Shown here: positions 45,116-54,563 of the stretch, piece by piece
Position numbering within the stretch: the first letter of the stretch is position 1
How the letters are laid out: every line of letters starts with the position of its first letter
Assembly (NCBI GenBank): GCA_025141675.1
Contig: CP081161.1
Coordinates: 2,764,001-2,828,000 of the forward strand
Source of the DNA: Rhodobacteraceae bacterium S2214
GTDB taxonomy: Bacteria > Pseudomonadota > Alphaproteobacteria > Rhodobacterales > Rhodobacteraceae
Direction: 5' to 3'
Length of the DNA stretch: 64,000 bases
Made by a program: the position numbers and the translations under genes
Notes under the pieces: model-generated
What the model was told of the DNA's origin: nothing
Seen by the model: the letters and a program-made list of their open reading frames with translations, nothing else
Database searches by the model: none

Positions 45116-45523
45116 TTAACGAGAAAGATGCGCGACAACCGTCCTTTGATGCGCAAGGTCGCGATGTTCGAAAAGGTAAATACCTTGCCACATTCCCAAG
45201 CGCATTTTGCCATGTGTGACAGGAATTGATAATTGCGTCGGCACCATCGCTGCTTTGATATGCGCTGGCATATCGTCCGGCCCCTCGTAGGTATGGGTCA
45301 GGTAGGACATCGACGGATCGGTCGTTGGCGGCACCAAGCGCGAAAAGAAGTTCTGCAAATCCAATTGTACTTCTGGATCAGCATTCTCCTGTATCAGCAG
45401 GCTGGCAGATGTATGTTGGACCATCAACGTGAGCAGGCCGGTGCCGCTAACCCATCGTGCGACGTCGTCTGTAAATTCATACAATCCAGGGCCGCGTGTA
45501 GAGATGGAGAAGTCGGTCTGCAA
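45116..45523 (-). CDS. yjbQ: YjbQ/UPF0047 family protein
   Basis: A 135-residue cytosolic protein with the UPF0047 landmarks: LTLMVQHTSASLLIQENADPEV in outline (key: HTSASLLIQENAD), THTYEGPDDMPAHIKAAM, and GMWQGIYLFEHRD. Members form trimers with a conserved His/Asp pocket, and E. coli YjbQ has weak thiamine-phosphate synthase activity; the true role is unclear. It lies 12 bp after the HlyU-like gene. Confidence 0.93.
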   Translation of the reverse strand: MQTDFSISTRGPGLYEFTDDVARWVSGTGLLTLMVQHTSASLLIQENADPEVQLDLQNFFSRLVPPTTDPSMSYLTHTYEGPDDMPAHIKAAMVPTQLSIPVTHGKMRLGMWQGIYLFEHRDLAHQRTVVAHLSR

Positions 45524-45535
45524 AGCACCCTCACG

Positions 45536-45805
45536 TCAGTCGAACAGACGGTCGCCTTGTTGGTCAATAACCTGTTTGGCCTTCGCCTGCGATGCGGCGA
45601 CAGCCGCTTCGAAGCCTTCTAACGTATCAGCGCGGATCAATTGGTGTGACTTCAGTTCGCCGTTCACGTCTTTTTCAATACGCGCGGCGATGCGGAACCG
45701 TTTTCCGTCTTTCATCGGTTCCGCAAAAATTCGGAAACCGTTGTATTCTTCGGCGACGGGCCCCTTCGGAGCACCGCCACCAAATAGCTTTGAAAACAAA
45801 GACAT
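45536..45805 (-). CDS. HlyU-family small protein
   Basis: An 89-residue protein matching the HlyU family (PF10115 by name): EEYNGFRIFAEPMKDGKRFRIAARIEK in outline (key: YNGFRIFAEP, FRIAARI), then HQLIRADT and a C-terminal helix. Despite the name, it lacks the helix-turn-helix of Vibrio HlyU. The start lies 1 bp before the rpoD stop codon region, so it is likely co-transcribed with rpoD. Confidence 0.85.
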   Translation of the reverse strand: MSLFSKLFGGGAPKGPVAEEYNGFRIFAEPMKDGKRFRIAARIEKDVNGELKSHQLIRADTLEGFEAAVAASQAKAKQVIDQQGDRLFD

Positions 45806-45806
45806 C

Positions 45807-47789
45807 TTATTGATCCAAGAAGGACCGCAGTTTACGCGACCGGCTTGGGTGCTTCAGTTTGCGCAGTGCTTTCGCTTCGATCTGGCGAATACGTTCGCGT
45901 GTCACGCTAAACTGTTGACCAACCTCTTCCAGGGTGTGGTCTGTGTTCATCCCGATGCCGAAACGCATCCGCAGAACGCGTTCTTCACGCGGCGTAAGCG
46001 ACGCCAGCACACGTGTTGTTGTCTCTTTAAGGTTCTCTTGAATCGCAGAGTCCAAAGGCAAAATCGCGTTTTTGTCTTCGATGAAATCGCCAAGCTGTGA
46101 ATCTTCTTCGTCGCCGATTGGCGTTTCCAGAGAGATCGGTTCTTTTGCGATCTTCATAACCTTGCGGACTTTTTCCAAAGGCATCTGCAGCTTTTCTGCC
46201 AATTCCTCTGGTGTCGGTTCGCGACCAATTTCGTGCAACATCTGGCGGCCGGTCCGGACCAGTTTGTTGATCGTTTCGATCATGTGAACCGGAATACGGA
46301 TTGTACGGGCCTGATCCGCGATAGACCGCGTAATGGCCTGACGGATCCACCATGTCGCATAGGTCGAGAATTTATAACCGCGGCGGTATTCAAACTTATC
46401 AACCGCCTTCATCAGGCCAATGTTACCTTCCTGAATAAGATCAAGGAATTGCAGGCCACGGTTCGTGTACTTTTTCGCAATCGAAATCACGAGACGCAGG
46501 TTCGCTTCGACCATTTCTTTTTTGGCCTGACGCGCTTCTTTTTCGCCCTTTTGAACCTGCTGCACGATGCGGCGGAATTCAGTGATATCGACACCGACAT
46601 ATTGGCCGACTTGCGCCATATCGCCACGCAGACCTTCGATTTTGTCAGTCGAGCGTTCGATCAGCATCTGCCAACCGCGACCAGCCTTCTGACCCATTTC
46701 TTCGAGCCAGTTCGGGTCAAGTTCACGACCACGGTACGCGTCAACGAATTCGCGACGGTTAATACGCGCTTGGTCAGCGAGTTTAACCATAGAGCTGTCA
46801 ATTTGCATGATACGGCGGTTGATGCCGTACAGCTGGTCAATCAGGGCTTCGATCCGGTTGTTGTGCAGGTGAAGTGAATTCACCATTTCAACGATTTCAG
46901 AGCGAAGTGCCTGATATTTATCTTCTTCTTTCGCCGAGAACGATGAATCTTCGTTCAATGTCGCAGACATCCGCGCGTCTTGCATGTCAGACAACATCGC
47001 GAAGTCACGGGCGATGATTTCCAGCGTTTCAAGCACACGTGGCTTTAGCGCAGCTTCCATCGCGGCCAATGACATGTTGGCCTGATCTTCTTCATCGTCG
47101 TCGTCGTCTTTTGCGATCGGGTTGCCATCAGCGTCCAGCTCTTGCGCTTTTTCGCCTTCAGCCGGTTTGGCTGCGGTGTCGGTACCCGGCGTCACAACCG
47201 CAACGTCGTCGTCGCCATCTTCGCCCATCGTGTTACCGAAGGTCGTTTCGAGGTCGATCACATCGCGCAGCAGGATGTCTTCGCTCAACAATTCGTCACG
47301 CCAGATCGTGATCGCTTGGAATGTCAGTGGGCTTTCGCACAGCCCGAGGATCATCGTATTGCGGCCCGCTTCGATGCGTTTCGCAATCGCGATTTCGCCT
47401 TCACGTGACAGCAGTTCTACGCTGCCCATCTCGCGCAGGTACATCCGAACAGGATCGTCCGTGCGGTCAAGTTTTTCGGCTTCAGCCCCACCAAGCACCA
47501 GTTCGCGCGCGCCAGCAACGGTGGCAACTTCGCGTGATCCCTGATCGGTTTCTTCGCTTTCTTCTTCTTCAGTAACCTGAATGCCCATTTCAGACAGCAT
47601 CGACATCACGTCTTCGATCTGGTCCGACGACACCTGATCCGGCGGCAGCACCGCGTTCAGTTGGTCGTATGTGATGTAGCCACGTTCACGGGCGTCCGCG
47701 ATCATCTTTTTGACCGCGGCTTGGCTCATATCTAAAGAGCCATCATCCTGGTCGCGATCTTTGCGGTCGTCGTTATCCTTAGCGGCCAT
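45807..47789 (-). CDS. rpoD: Primary sigma factor RpoD (sigma-70)
   Basis: Housekeeping sigma factor of 660 residues. Region 1.1 is at about 20-80, a long non-conserved acidic insert follows (including a run DDDDDEED near 225), regions 2.1-2.4 include [22 protein letters not shown] in outline (key: [14 protein letters not shown]), and region 4.2 is the [25 protein letters not shown] in outline (key: [19 protein letters not shown]). The acidic insert is as expected for alphaproteobacterial RpoD. It lies downstream of dnaG, a conserved macromolecular-synthesis arrangement. Confidence 0.98.
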   Translation of the reverse strand: MAAKDNDDRKDRDQDDGSLDMSQAAVKKMIADARERGYITYDQLNAVLPPDQVSSDQIEDVMSMLSEMGIQVTEEEESEETDQGSREVATVAGARELVLGGAEAEKLDRTDDPVRMYLREMGSVELLSREGEIAIAKRIEAGRNTMILGLCESPLTFQAITIWRDELLSEDILLRDVIDLETTFGNTMGEDGDDDVAVVTPGTDTAAKPAEGEKAQELDADGNPIAKDDDDDEEDQANMSLAAMEAALKPRVLETLEIIARDFAMLSDMQDARMSATLNEDSSFSAKEEDKYQALRSEIVEMVNSLHLHNNRIEALIDQLYGINRRIMQIDSSMVKLADQARINRREFVDAYRGRELDPNWLEEMGQKAGRGWQMLIERSTDKIEGLRGDMAQVGQYVGVDITEFRRIVQQVQKGEKEARQAKKEMVEANLRLVISIAKKYTNRGLQFLDLIQEGNIGLMKAVDKFEYRRGYKFSTYATWWIRQAITRSIADQARTIRIPVHMIETINKLVRTGRQMLHEIGREPTPEELAEKLQMPLEKVRKVMKIAKEPISLETPIGDEEDSQLGDFIEDKNAILPLDSAIQENLKETTTRVLASLTPREERVLRMRFGIGMNTDHTLEEVGQQFSVTRERIRQIEAKALRKLKHPSRSRKLRSFLDQ

Positions 47790-47940
47790 GGGCGGCTCCT
47801 TCAGAGTCGTGTCGCGGGCAGGTCAGCCCGAAAAGTGATTCGCATGATTCGGTTAAAATCGAATCAACGAGGAATTTGGGTGATTCGCAACCACATCGGG
47901 CGCGATTTATTGTCGTTGTTGCGCTGAATTCAGTGCGAGA

Positions 47941-49902
47941 TCAGGATCGTGTCCCTTTTCCAGGGCGCGCATTTTCCATGTTTTCCAACAATTTATCAAA
48001 AGCGCTGCGTTCGTCTTTGTTCAGCATTGATCCGTTTTCTACTTTTACAAAGTCCGCTGTGTCGTCGGTGTCGGGGCGTACGGAGGTGTCGATCGACTTT
48101 GCAGCCTGCGACAGCCGCCATGTCAGGCCTTCATCCACTTGGCCCTGCATTTCTTCCATACCGTCACGCAATTCGCGGTCATGGCCCCGTTTCGCGGCCA
48201 ATTTCCCGAGTTCTTCACCCAAACACATCGCAGCAATTTCAACTTCACCCGCGCGGCGGACCGCTGGGCTGATCTTCACGTGGGTCTGGGAAAATAGCTT
48301 TTCAAGTGGCCCTGCTCCAACTTCTTGAAAGATTGCTTCTTTGATGTCGTCGGCCTCTGCATGACGCAGAATGACGTCACGCAGCATCGCGTGATCAGGG
48401 TCCGCGCAATCCATCCGTTCGATCTGGTCTTCGAATGTAATAATCACAGATGGCGTCGCAATCAGCGTCGCCAAAATCACCGCTTCGCGCAGGTGTTCGG
48501 TGCGCGCGGCCCCTGCCCCAAGCGCCGAAGATTTGTTCGACGCAACGGGGCTCATCTGGTTTTGCCAAGGCACACCTTTCGTGAACGCCTGCCGCTTGCC
48601 AGGCACATATTGCGCCTTTTTCGGTTTGAACAACGCCCAGCGCAGTTCTTTGATGGCTTCCCCATAGTGTGACCGGATGGACGGGTCCTGAATCAGCTTA
48701 ATCTTTTCGCGCAACGCCTTATCAAGCCCTGCTTTGCGTTCCGGACTGTCGAAAACCTTACCTTCGGTTTCGCGCCGCCAAAGCAACTGAACCATCGGGA
48801 TCGCCTGATCCAACAGGGCCTGCATCGCGCTGGCCCCTTTCTGTTTAATCAGATCGTCAGGGTCCATGCCTTCGGGCATCAAGGCAAAGCGCAGCGACTG
48901 CCCTGCTTCCAGCAAAGGCAGTGCAATATCAATGACGCGCATCGCAGCCCGCAAACCCGCCGTGTCGCCGTCCAAGGCGATGATGGGTTCCGGTGCCATG
49001 CGCCACATGAGGCGCAGTTGGTCTTCTGTAATGGCGGTGCCAAGTGGGGCGACGCAAGACGGGAACCCCGCCTCTGACAATGCAATCACATCCATGTAGC
49101 CTTCAGCCACAATCAGCGGAGTACCTTTGCCAGCCGCTTCACGCGCGGGACCGTGGTTGAATAGTGACCGCCCCTTATCGAACAGAGGCGTTTCAGGAGA
49201 ATTGTAGTATTTGGCCGGATGGTTCGGATCCATTGCCCGCCCACCGAAACCAATGGCGCGCCCGCGTGCGTCGCGAATGGGGAACATGATCCGGTTGCGG
49301 AACCGGTCATAAGGCGACCCGCCCCGATCACTTTCAGCCGCAAGACCCGCTGACATGACCAATTCCAACGGGACATCTTTTCCCGTCAGGTGCCCCATCA
49401 CACCGCCGCGTTCCGGCGCGAAACCAATTTCCCATCGCGCCTGCGCATCAACAGACAGCCCGCGCCGTTCGAGGTATTCGCGCGCCGCAGCGGCCGCGCC
49501 GGTCTTCAGCTGGAGTTTGTGCCACTGCACGGCCTGCTCCATCACATCAACCAGCTGTGTTCGCTTGTCGGCCTTTTCTTGGGCGCGTGGATCGCGTGCG
49601 GGCATCGTCATGCCAGCTTCACCTGCCAGAATCTGAACAGCCTCCATGAACGACACGTTTTCTGTTTCGCGTACAAAGGAAATCGCATCACCTTTGGCGT
49701 GGCACCCGAAGCAATAATAAAACCCTTTGCGATCATCGACATGGAAGCTCGCTGATTTTTCCTGATGGAACGGACACGGCGCCCAGAAGTCACCTTTACC
49801 TTGGTTCGACTTACGGCTGTCCCACATGACTTTACGCCCGACTACGTCACTAATGGACAGTCTGGTACGTAGTTCATCGATGAATCCGGGGGGTAAGCTC
49901 AT
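47941..49902 (-). CDS. dnaG: DNA primase
   Basis: Makes RNA primers for replication. The 653-residue protein has the N-terminal zinc finger (Cys43, His46, Cys64, Cys67), the TOPRIM catalytic core with LIVAEGYMDVIAL and ALDGDTAG, and a C-terminal DnaB-helicase interaction region. It precedes rpoD with a 151-bp gap that probably holds an rpoD promoter. Confidence 0.98.
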   Translation of the reverse strand: MSLPPGFIDELRTRLSISDVVGRKVMWDSRKSNQGKGDFWAPCPFHQEKSASFHVDDRKGFYYCFGCHAKGDAISFVRETENVSFMEAVQILAGEAGMTMPARDPRAQEKADKRTQLVDVMEQAVQWHKLQLKTGAAAAAREYLERRGLSVDAQARWEIGFAPERGGVMGHLTGKDVPLELVMSAGLAAESDRGGSPYDRFRNRIMFPIRDARGRAIGFGGRAMDPNHPAKYYNSPETPLFDKGRSLFNHGPAREAAGKGTPLIVAEGYMDVIALSEAGFPSCVAPLGTAITEDQLRLMWRMAPEPIIALDGDTAGLRAAMRVIDIALPLLEAGQSLRFALMPEGMDPDDLIKQKGASAMQALLDQAIPMVQLLWRRETEGKVFDSPERKAGLDKALREKIKLIQDPSIRSHYGEAIKELRWALFKPKKAQYVPGKRQAFTKGVPWQNQMSPVASNKSSALGAGAARTEHLREAVILATLIATPSVIITFEDQIERMDCADPDHAMLRDVILRHAEADDIKEAIFQEVGAGPLEKLFSQTHVKISPAVRRAGEVEIAAMCLGEELGKLAAKRGHDRELRDGMEEMQGQVDEGLTWRLSQAAKSIDTSVRPDTDDTADFVKVENGSMLNKDERSAFDKLLENMENARPGKGTRS

Positions 49903-50300
49903 ATCCTTTTTATCACCAAATCCCTCGGAAGAGTCGAGGACAAGCGTATCAATTTTATCGTAAATGATTCTCTAACGAGTTAGCTGCAAGGAGCCGACGC
50001 ATTGCGCGTTTATGGACAATCAAACCCATCTTAAAAAACCGTTTCCAAAACTGTAACCAATCGAAAATTTGCCCCAAATGATCCGTGAAAAAACTTCGCG
50101 GTACCGCAGACGTGCATCCCCCTTATTTACAGGCCATTGGATAAACTCGGGTAAATCGTGACACGGTTTCGCCACATTTCAGGTCCGTTCGCCACATTTC
50201 AGCCAAAGATGCTGGTCTAAAACATCACCCATATTGCTGTCGCACAGGCAAAAGGCGTGGGGACCGATCGTTTTGTGCAGCTTAACCAGGGAATACGTTC
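49903..50300. other. Divergent intergenic region between dnaG and tadG
   Basis: No gene is seen in these 398 bp. They must hold the dnaG promoter on the minus strand and the tadG promoter on the plus strand. They contain the inverted repeat CTAAC-GA-GTTAG at 49972-49983 and a 15-bp direct repeat at 50168-50202, listed separately. No clear -35/-10 pair can be assigned with confidence. Confidence 0.7.
50168..50202 (+). repeat. Direct repeat of TTCGCCACATTTCAG upstream of tadG
   Basis: Two identical 15-bp copies at 50168-50182 and 50188-50202 are spaced by a 20-bp period, close to two helical turns, so both face the same side of the DNA. They lie about 100 bp upstream of the tadG start, the typical place for an activator or repressor dimer pair. 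Confidence 0.8.
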
Positions 50301-51761
50301 ATGCGCCAACTACCCAACTGCGATGACCGCAGAAAGCTTGCCGCCAGAAGGCAAGATATCATCCGGAACTTTATATACCGTGAGGACGGCTCTTTAGTCG
50401 TATTCGCATTGTTCCTCATTCCAATGATGCTGATCTTGGGCGGTATGGCCGTCGACTTCATGCGTTACGAAGGTAAACGTGCTGTCATCCAAGACACTGC
50501 CGACCGCGCTGCTCTGCTCGCGGCGAACCTAGAGTTCACGAACGTGGGCGAAGGTGCTGCAGTTGTCGAAGACTACTTCGCCAAAGCTGGTCTCGACGAG
50601 TACTTGGACGGCCCTGCCATCGTCACCGAGAGCATTAACAACCGGACGGTAGAAGTGAACGTGGCCCAGCCAATGAACACATTCTTCCTGAACATGGTTG
50701 GTATTGATCAGATTGACGCATCCGCGCACTCTGTCGCCACCCAAGGTGTTGGTAATGTCGAAATCTCCCTGGTGCTCGATATCTCTGGCTCAATGCGTAA
50801 TGCGACGAAAGACGCAGACGGTAACGCTACCGGCTTGACCAAGATGGAAGCGATGAAAGCTGCCGCAACAACGTTCGTAAACACTGCCCTTCAGGACAGT
50901 AACCAGGACCGCGTTTCGCTGTCGCTTGTGCCTTACTCTGAGCATGTGAACATCGGACGGACATTGTTCGACCGCCTGAACACAGACCAGAAGCATAACT
51001 TCTCGCATTGCGTCGACTTTGACGATGCTGACTTCGGCGTGTCCGGGATCGATGCCGGCCGTACCTACAGCCAAGGTCAGCACATTGATCACTGGTCAAC
51101 AGGCAGCACGATGCACAGCCCGAACTGCCCTAGCGAATCCTACGAGCAGGTGACTGCTGTTTCTCAGGATCGTGCGGCATTGGTTGCGCAGATCGCTCAG
51201 TTCCAACCAACCACTCAAACGTCGATCTTCCTCGGCATGAAGTGGGGCCTGGCACTGCTTGATCCGTCAACAAAAGCGCTGGTATCACCTGATGTTGACG
51301 GCGCTTTCTCTGGTCGCCCGGTTGCCTTTTCGACGGACACCGTAACCAACGACACACGTAAGGTTCTTGTGATTATGACTGACGGTCAGAACACTGAATC
51401 CACACGGGTCAAACCAGAAATGTACACTGAACCAAGCCATTTTGCGCATTGGGGTCAGCGTCCAGTTCGCAACTGGAGAGACAACAACCTCTTCACAGAC
51501 AGCCACAGCTGGTCCGAGTACACAGAGCAGCATTACACGAACTCTGAAGGCAACGCGCTTTTGGCAGCTTCTTGTGACGCAGCCCGTGAAGCCAACGTGC
51601 AAGTCTTTGCCATCGCTTTTGAAGCAGGCAGCAACGGCGAACAGGTTATGGCCAACTGTGCGACTACTGTGAACCACTACTTCAACACCAACGGTGATGA
51701 CCTGAACGCTGTGTTCCGTGCCATTGCCGAACAGGTAACAGACCTGAGGTTGACACAATGA
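50301..51761 (+). CDS. TadG-like pilus assembly protein with von Willebrand factor A domain
   Basis: A 486-residue membrane-anchored protein. The N-terminal TadE/TadG anchor (FALFLIPMMLILGGMAVDFMR in outline, at about 36-55) follows a short basic segment. A vWA domain from about residue 152 has the MIDAS motif LDISGSM, a Thr-containing TSIFLGM and VIMTDGQNTE. Cysteine pairs in the insert may form disulfides. Tad systems build Flp pili for attachment; TadG is thought to be an envelope component. It starts the tadG-tadE-tadF-like cluster, but prepilin, TadA and CpaB genes are elsewhere. AGGGA lies 8 bp before the ATG. Confidence 0.9.
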   Translation: MRQLPNCDDRRKLAARRQDIIRNFIYREDGSLVVFALFLIPMMLILGGMAVDFMRYEGKRAVIQDTADRAALLAANLEFTNVGEGAAVVEDYFAKAGLDEYLDGPAIVTESINNRTVEVNVAQPMNTFFLNMVGIDQIDASAHSVATQGVGNVEISLVLDISGSMRNATKDADGNATGLTKMEAMKAAATTFVNTALQDSNQDRVSLSLVPYSEHVNIGRTLFDRLNTDQKHNFSHCVDFDDADFGVSGIDAGRTYSQGQHIDHWSTGSTMHSPNCPSESYEQVTAVSQDRAALVAQIAQFQPTTQTSIFLGMKWGLALLDPSTKALVSPDVDGAFSGRPVAFSTDTVTNDTRKVLVIMTDGQNTESTRVKPEMYTEPSHFAHWGQRPVRNWRDNNLFTDSHSWSEYTEQHYTNSEGNALLAASCDAAREANVQVFAIAFEAGSNGEQVMANCATTVNHYFNTNGDDLNAVFRAIAEQVTDLRLTQ

Positions 51762-52321
51762 TGACCACTCTTCAGAAAATGGCGCCTCTTTCCAAACTGG
51801 CGAGCGCCGCCAAATCCTTCTGCCGCAAAGAAGACGGCACCAGCACGATCGAATTTATGATGGTCCTGCCTGCTGCTATGTTCTTCTTCGCTGCAACATA
51901 CGAAAGCGGAACAATCGGTCTGCGTAACGTGATGCTTGAACGTGCGGTCGACGTGACTGTTCGCCAAGTTCGGATCGGTGCGATTGAAAACCCGACGCAC
52001 AGTCAGCTCAAAGAAATGATCTGTGAATCGGCTGCAATCATCCCGGACTGCCTGAACAGCGTAAAGCTGGAGATGGAACGTAAAGACCCGCGCAACTGGA
52101 CAGACATGAACACAGACCGTGATTGTGTGGACCGTGCTGCAACCGGCGAACCAGTGATCAACTGGACCACTGGTGGGAACAACGACCTGATGGTTCTGCG
52201 TGCCTGCGCGATCTTTGATCCGATGTTGCCAACCAGTGCTGTTGGGGCCGCAGCCCAAGACGCAGGTGGCGTTTATGCCCTTGTTGCAACCTCATCCTTT
52301 GTTGTGGAGCCATACCAATGA
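51758..52321 (+). CDS. TadE-like pseudopilin
   Basis: A 187-residue protein with one hydrophobic N-terminal helix in the TadE motif: a basic lead, then EDGTSTIEFMMVLPAAMFFF in outline (key: STIEFMMVLP with Glu5 of the helix). Processing before the helix by a TadV/CpaA-type peptidase is expected. The C-terminal domain has paired cysteines. The start overlaps the tadG stop by 4 bp (ATGA). Confidence 0.88.
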   Translation: MMTTLQKMAPLSKLASAAKSFCRKEDGTSTIEFMMVLPAAMFFFAATYESGTIGLRNVMLERAVDVTVRQVRIGAIENPTHSQLKEMICESAAIIPDCLNSVKLEMERKDPRNWTDMNTDRDCVDRAATGEPVINWTTGGNNDLMVLRACAIFDPMLPTSAVGAAAQDAGGVYALVATSSFVVEPYQ

Positions 52322-52905
52322 TACATATGCCTCGTATCCGCGCCGCAGTCGCCGGGTTCCGCAAAAGCGAGAACGGATCTGCCTCAATCGAACTTCTGTT
52401 CATGGTACCGCTGCTGTCTTTGATCACCTTCTCGATGGTGACCTATTTTGCAGCGTTCCGCGCACAGACCCACGCCACACGTGCAGCGACCGTTATGACC
52501 GACATGGTCAGCCGCGAAGTTGCCGCTGTGACACCTGATTACATCGCAGGTGTTGAGGGTCTGATGAAGACGCTGGTGCACACAGACGACACCCCAGAGT
52601 TCCGTTTGACTGCATTCACATACGATGAAGAAGACGAAACCTACATGGTGGCTTGGTCGAAAGATTCAGGCATGTACGGCGCGATGGACCATGCGGCCAT
52701 CAACGAAGTGTCGCACCGTTTGCCAACACTGAAAGACGGCCAGCGTGCGCTTTTGGTAGAGACAAGCGTAGAATACACACCAATGCTGGACATCGGTTTG
52801 GGAACACGGACGTTTGAAAACTTCAACGTCGCTGCGCCCCGCTTTGTTCCGCAGCTGTGCTTCTTGCCAGATGAAAGCGCTGATCCAACTTCGGCAGAGT
52901 GCTAA
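52318..52905 (+). CDS. TadE/TadF-like pseudopilin
   Basis: A 195-residue protein with the same architecture: a basic lead, ENGSASIELLFMVPLLSLIT in outline (key: SASIELLFMVP), and a periplasmic domain ending in a cysteine pair (QLCFLPDE, SAEC). It overlaps the TadE-like gene by 4 bp. Homology to TadE/TadF is clear at the N-terminus only, so the exact letter is uncertain. An alternative ATG lies three codons in. Confidence 0.87.
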   Translation: MIHMPRIRAAVAGFRKSENGSASIELLFMVPLLSLITFSMVTYFAAFRAQTHATRAATVMTDMVSREVAAVTPDYIAGVEGLMKTLVHTDDTPEFRLTAFTYDEEDETYMVAWSKDSGMYGAMDHAAINEVSHRLPTLKDGQRALLVETSVEYTPMLDIGLGTRTFENFNVAAPRFVPQLCFLPDESADPTSAEC

Positions 52906-52912
52906 GAAAATG

Positions 52913-52938
52913 CGTGGTGCTGATTATTCGGCACCACG
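52913..52938 (-). terminator. Terminator hairpin between the convergent tad and PH-like genes
   Basis: CGTGGTGC and GCACCACG form a perfect 8-bp stem with a 10-nt loop. On the minus strand CATTTTC follows, so it fits the minus-strand gene ending at 52924, which enters the stem. Confidence 0.7.
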
Positions 52939-53412
52939 TGCGGCGACCCGCAGTGCGATTTGTTCAGCCATGAATTTGGATTGACCAGCTGACACGGCAC
53001 CGCCCACACCAACATAGCGCCCAAAGCGCCACCACAACCCCGGGGCCCAGCCACGGGGTTGTTTTGTTTTAAGCTTCAGCGTGAAACCGTTCGATGGCTT
53101 AAATGCAAATGCACCACGATCAACGTTGATGATATCGTCCAGCTTTGCGATGAGCGTCCCATCGCTGCTGGTCAGTGCATCCGCCGACATGAAGATCTCT
53201 GTCCGCGTGGATCTGCGCAATGCTTCCGCCAAGACCAGCGATCCGACGCCCAGCGCCAGCACGATGATCAGCAATGGCAATGCGGGCGGATCACCCAGTG
53301 CCACGTAGATCAGCAACATACCCAAAACGTAGATAACGCCACACGCCATGATCCGCCGCCCAGCTGATGCGCCAACGACCGCCAAAATACCGTCTTCGTC
53401 CGGTTGAAACAT
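52924..53412 (-). CDS. Membrane protein with PH-like C-terminal domain, function unknown
   Basis: A 162-residue protein. Two hydrophobic helices (about 22-40 and 45-64, IMACGVIYVLGMLLIYVAL and LPLLIIVLALGVGSLVLAE in outline) are followed by a soluble domain of about 95 residues (TEIFMSADALTSSDGTLIAKLDD) with the strand pattern of bacterial PH/DUF-type domains. I do not recognise a function. It is convergent with the tad genes. Confidence 0.72.
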   Translation of the reverse strand: MFQPDEDGILAVVGASAGRRIMACGVIYVLGMLLIYVALGDPPALPLLIIVLALGVGSLVLAEALRRSTRTEIFMSADALTSSDGTLIAKLDDIINVDRGAFAFKPSNGFTLKLKTKQPRGWAPGLWWRFGRYVGVGGAVSAGQSKFMAEQIALRVAARGAE

Positions 53413-53471
53413 GAAGAGCCCCCTCTTTGTTTGAAGGCCCCTTACCTGCTCTGTGCTACTTGCGAAAGGGA

Positions 53472-54416
53472 TTACCGGTTCGGAACGACCTCGTATCCCG
53501 GTTCCTCGGGTTCATCATCGATCAATTCATCGGGAAATCCGGGTGCTGTGATATCAAGTCCAGTGATGTCTTCGAGCCTGCGGATAATGTCGTCAGATTG
53601 CGTCCGTTCGCCATATTTTGCGATGCCATCTTCGAAGATCGACACCATGAGCGGGCTGATTTCAAGCGGCACGTTGTGACGTTCTGCGATGGTCTGAAAC
53701 AGACCGATATCCTTCTTAACCAAGTCCATTGTAAAATTCACGTCGCGGCAGCCGTTCAAGATCAACTGACTTTCCGTTTCGTGGACAAACGACGTGCCAG
53801 AGCTGATTTTCATCGCCTCATATGTCGTCGCCAAATCTAAACCTGCCGCTTTCATCGTGACCATCGCTTCGCAGACGGTGAGCAAATTCGCGGTCGCGAG
53901 ATAATTCGTCATGACCTTGAGCGTGCTTGCCGTGCCAATCTCGCCAGTGTGCAAGACGCGGCGCCCCAAAACCGTCAGAATCGGCAAGACTCGTTCGAAC
54001 GTCGCCCTGTCACAACCCGCGAAAATGCTGATGTTACCCGTGTCGGCGCGGTGGCACCCACCCGAGACAGGACATTCCACCGCCATGCCGTCTTTTGCGA
54101 TCACGGCCTTCGCAAGCCGCGCGACTTCTGCCGCGTCAGTCGTGGACATTTCCATCCATATTTTACCTTCACGCACCTCGGGCAGCATTTCGGACACGAC
54201 GGCGTCGCAAGCGGCAGGCGATGGAAGGCACGTCACGACGACGTCGCAATCGCGCATCAGTTGCGAGGCACTTTCGCCTGCTTTGGCACCTTTTTCGACA
54301 AAGCTAGCGACGAAATCCGCGTTCAGATCATAGACGTGTAAGTCCTTGCCATTGCGCAACAAACTTCCGGCCAGCTTGCCGCCGACGTTCCCCAAACCAA
54401 TAAATCCGACCTGCAT
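53472..54416 (-). CDS. NAD(P)-dependent beta-hydroxyacid dehydrogenase
   Basis: A 314-residue member of the 3-hydroxyisobutyrate/6-phosphogluconate dehydrogenase family. It has the Rossmann opening MQVGFIGLGNVGG, a substrate loop CPVSGGCHRADTG and the catalytic lysine in TLKVMTNYL. An unusually acidic, proline-rich tail (DEPEEPGYE) ends the protein. Candidates are 3-hydroxyisobutyrate dehydrogenase, tartronate semialdehyde reductase or a related enzyme; sequence alone does not decide. The start at 54416 has AGAGGG upstream; a 29-residue extension is rejected. Confidence 0.9.
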   Translation of the reverse strand: MQVGFIGLGNVGGKLAGSLLRNGKDLHVYDLNADFVASFVEKGAKAGESASQLMRDCDVVVTCLPSPAACDAVVSEMLPEVREGKIWMEMSTTDAAEVARLAKAVIAKDGMAVECPVSGGCHRADTGNISIFAGCDRATFERVLPILTVLGRRVLHTGEIGTASTLKVMTNYLATANLLTVCEAMVTMKAAGLDLATTYEAMKISSGTSFVHETESQLILNGCRDVNFTMDLVKKDIGLFQTIAERHNVPLEISPLMVSIFEDGIAKYGERTQSDDIIRRLEDITGLDITAPGFPDELIDDEPEEPGYEVVPNR

Positions 54417-54563
54417 GATATTCCCTCTGAAGTTTCCCACACGCTGTGGCGAAACGCCTGCCCCGTCTAGTCCAATTCCGACACATGCTGTGCGCAGCTG
54501 CACAGTAGTGATTATTGTTGGGCAGCCCTGCGCGCCCTATCTTTGCGTTAAAGGAGATACACC

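Noticed and set aside
45006..49983. A shared GTTAG-type operator for che and dnaG/tadG
   Set aside because: The two palindromes differ in arm order and spacing, and five-base arms are expected by chance; kept only as a low-confidence site near che.
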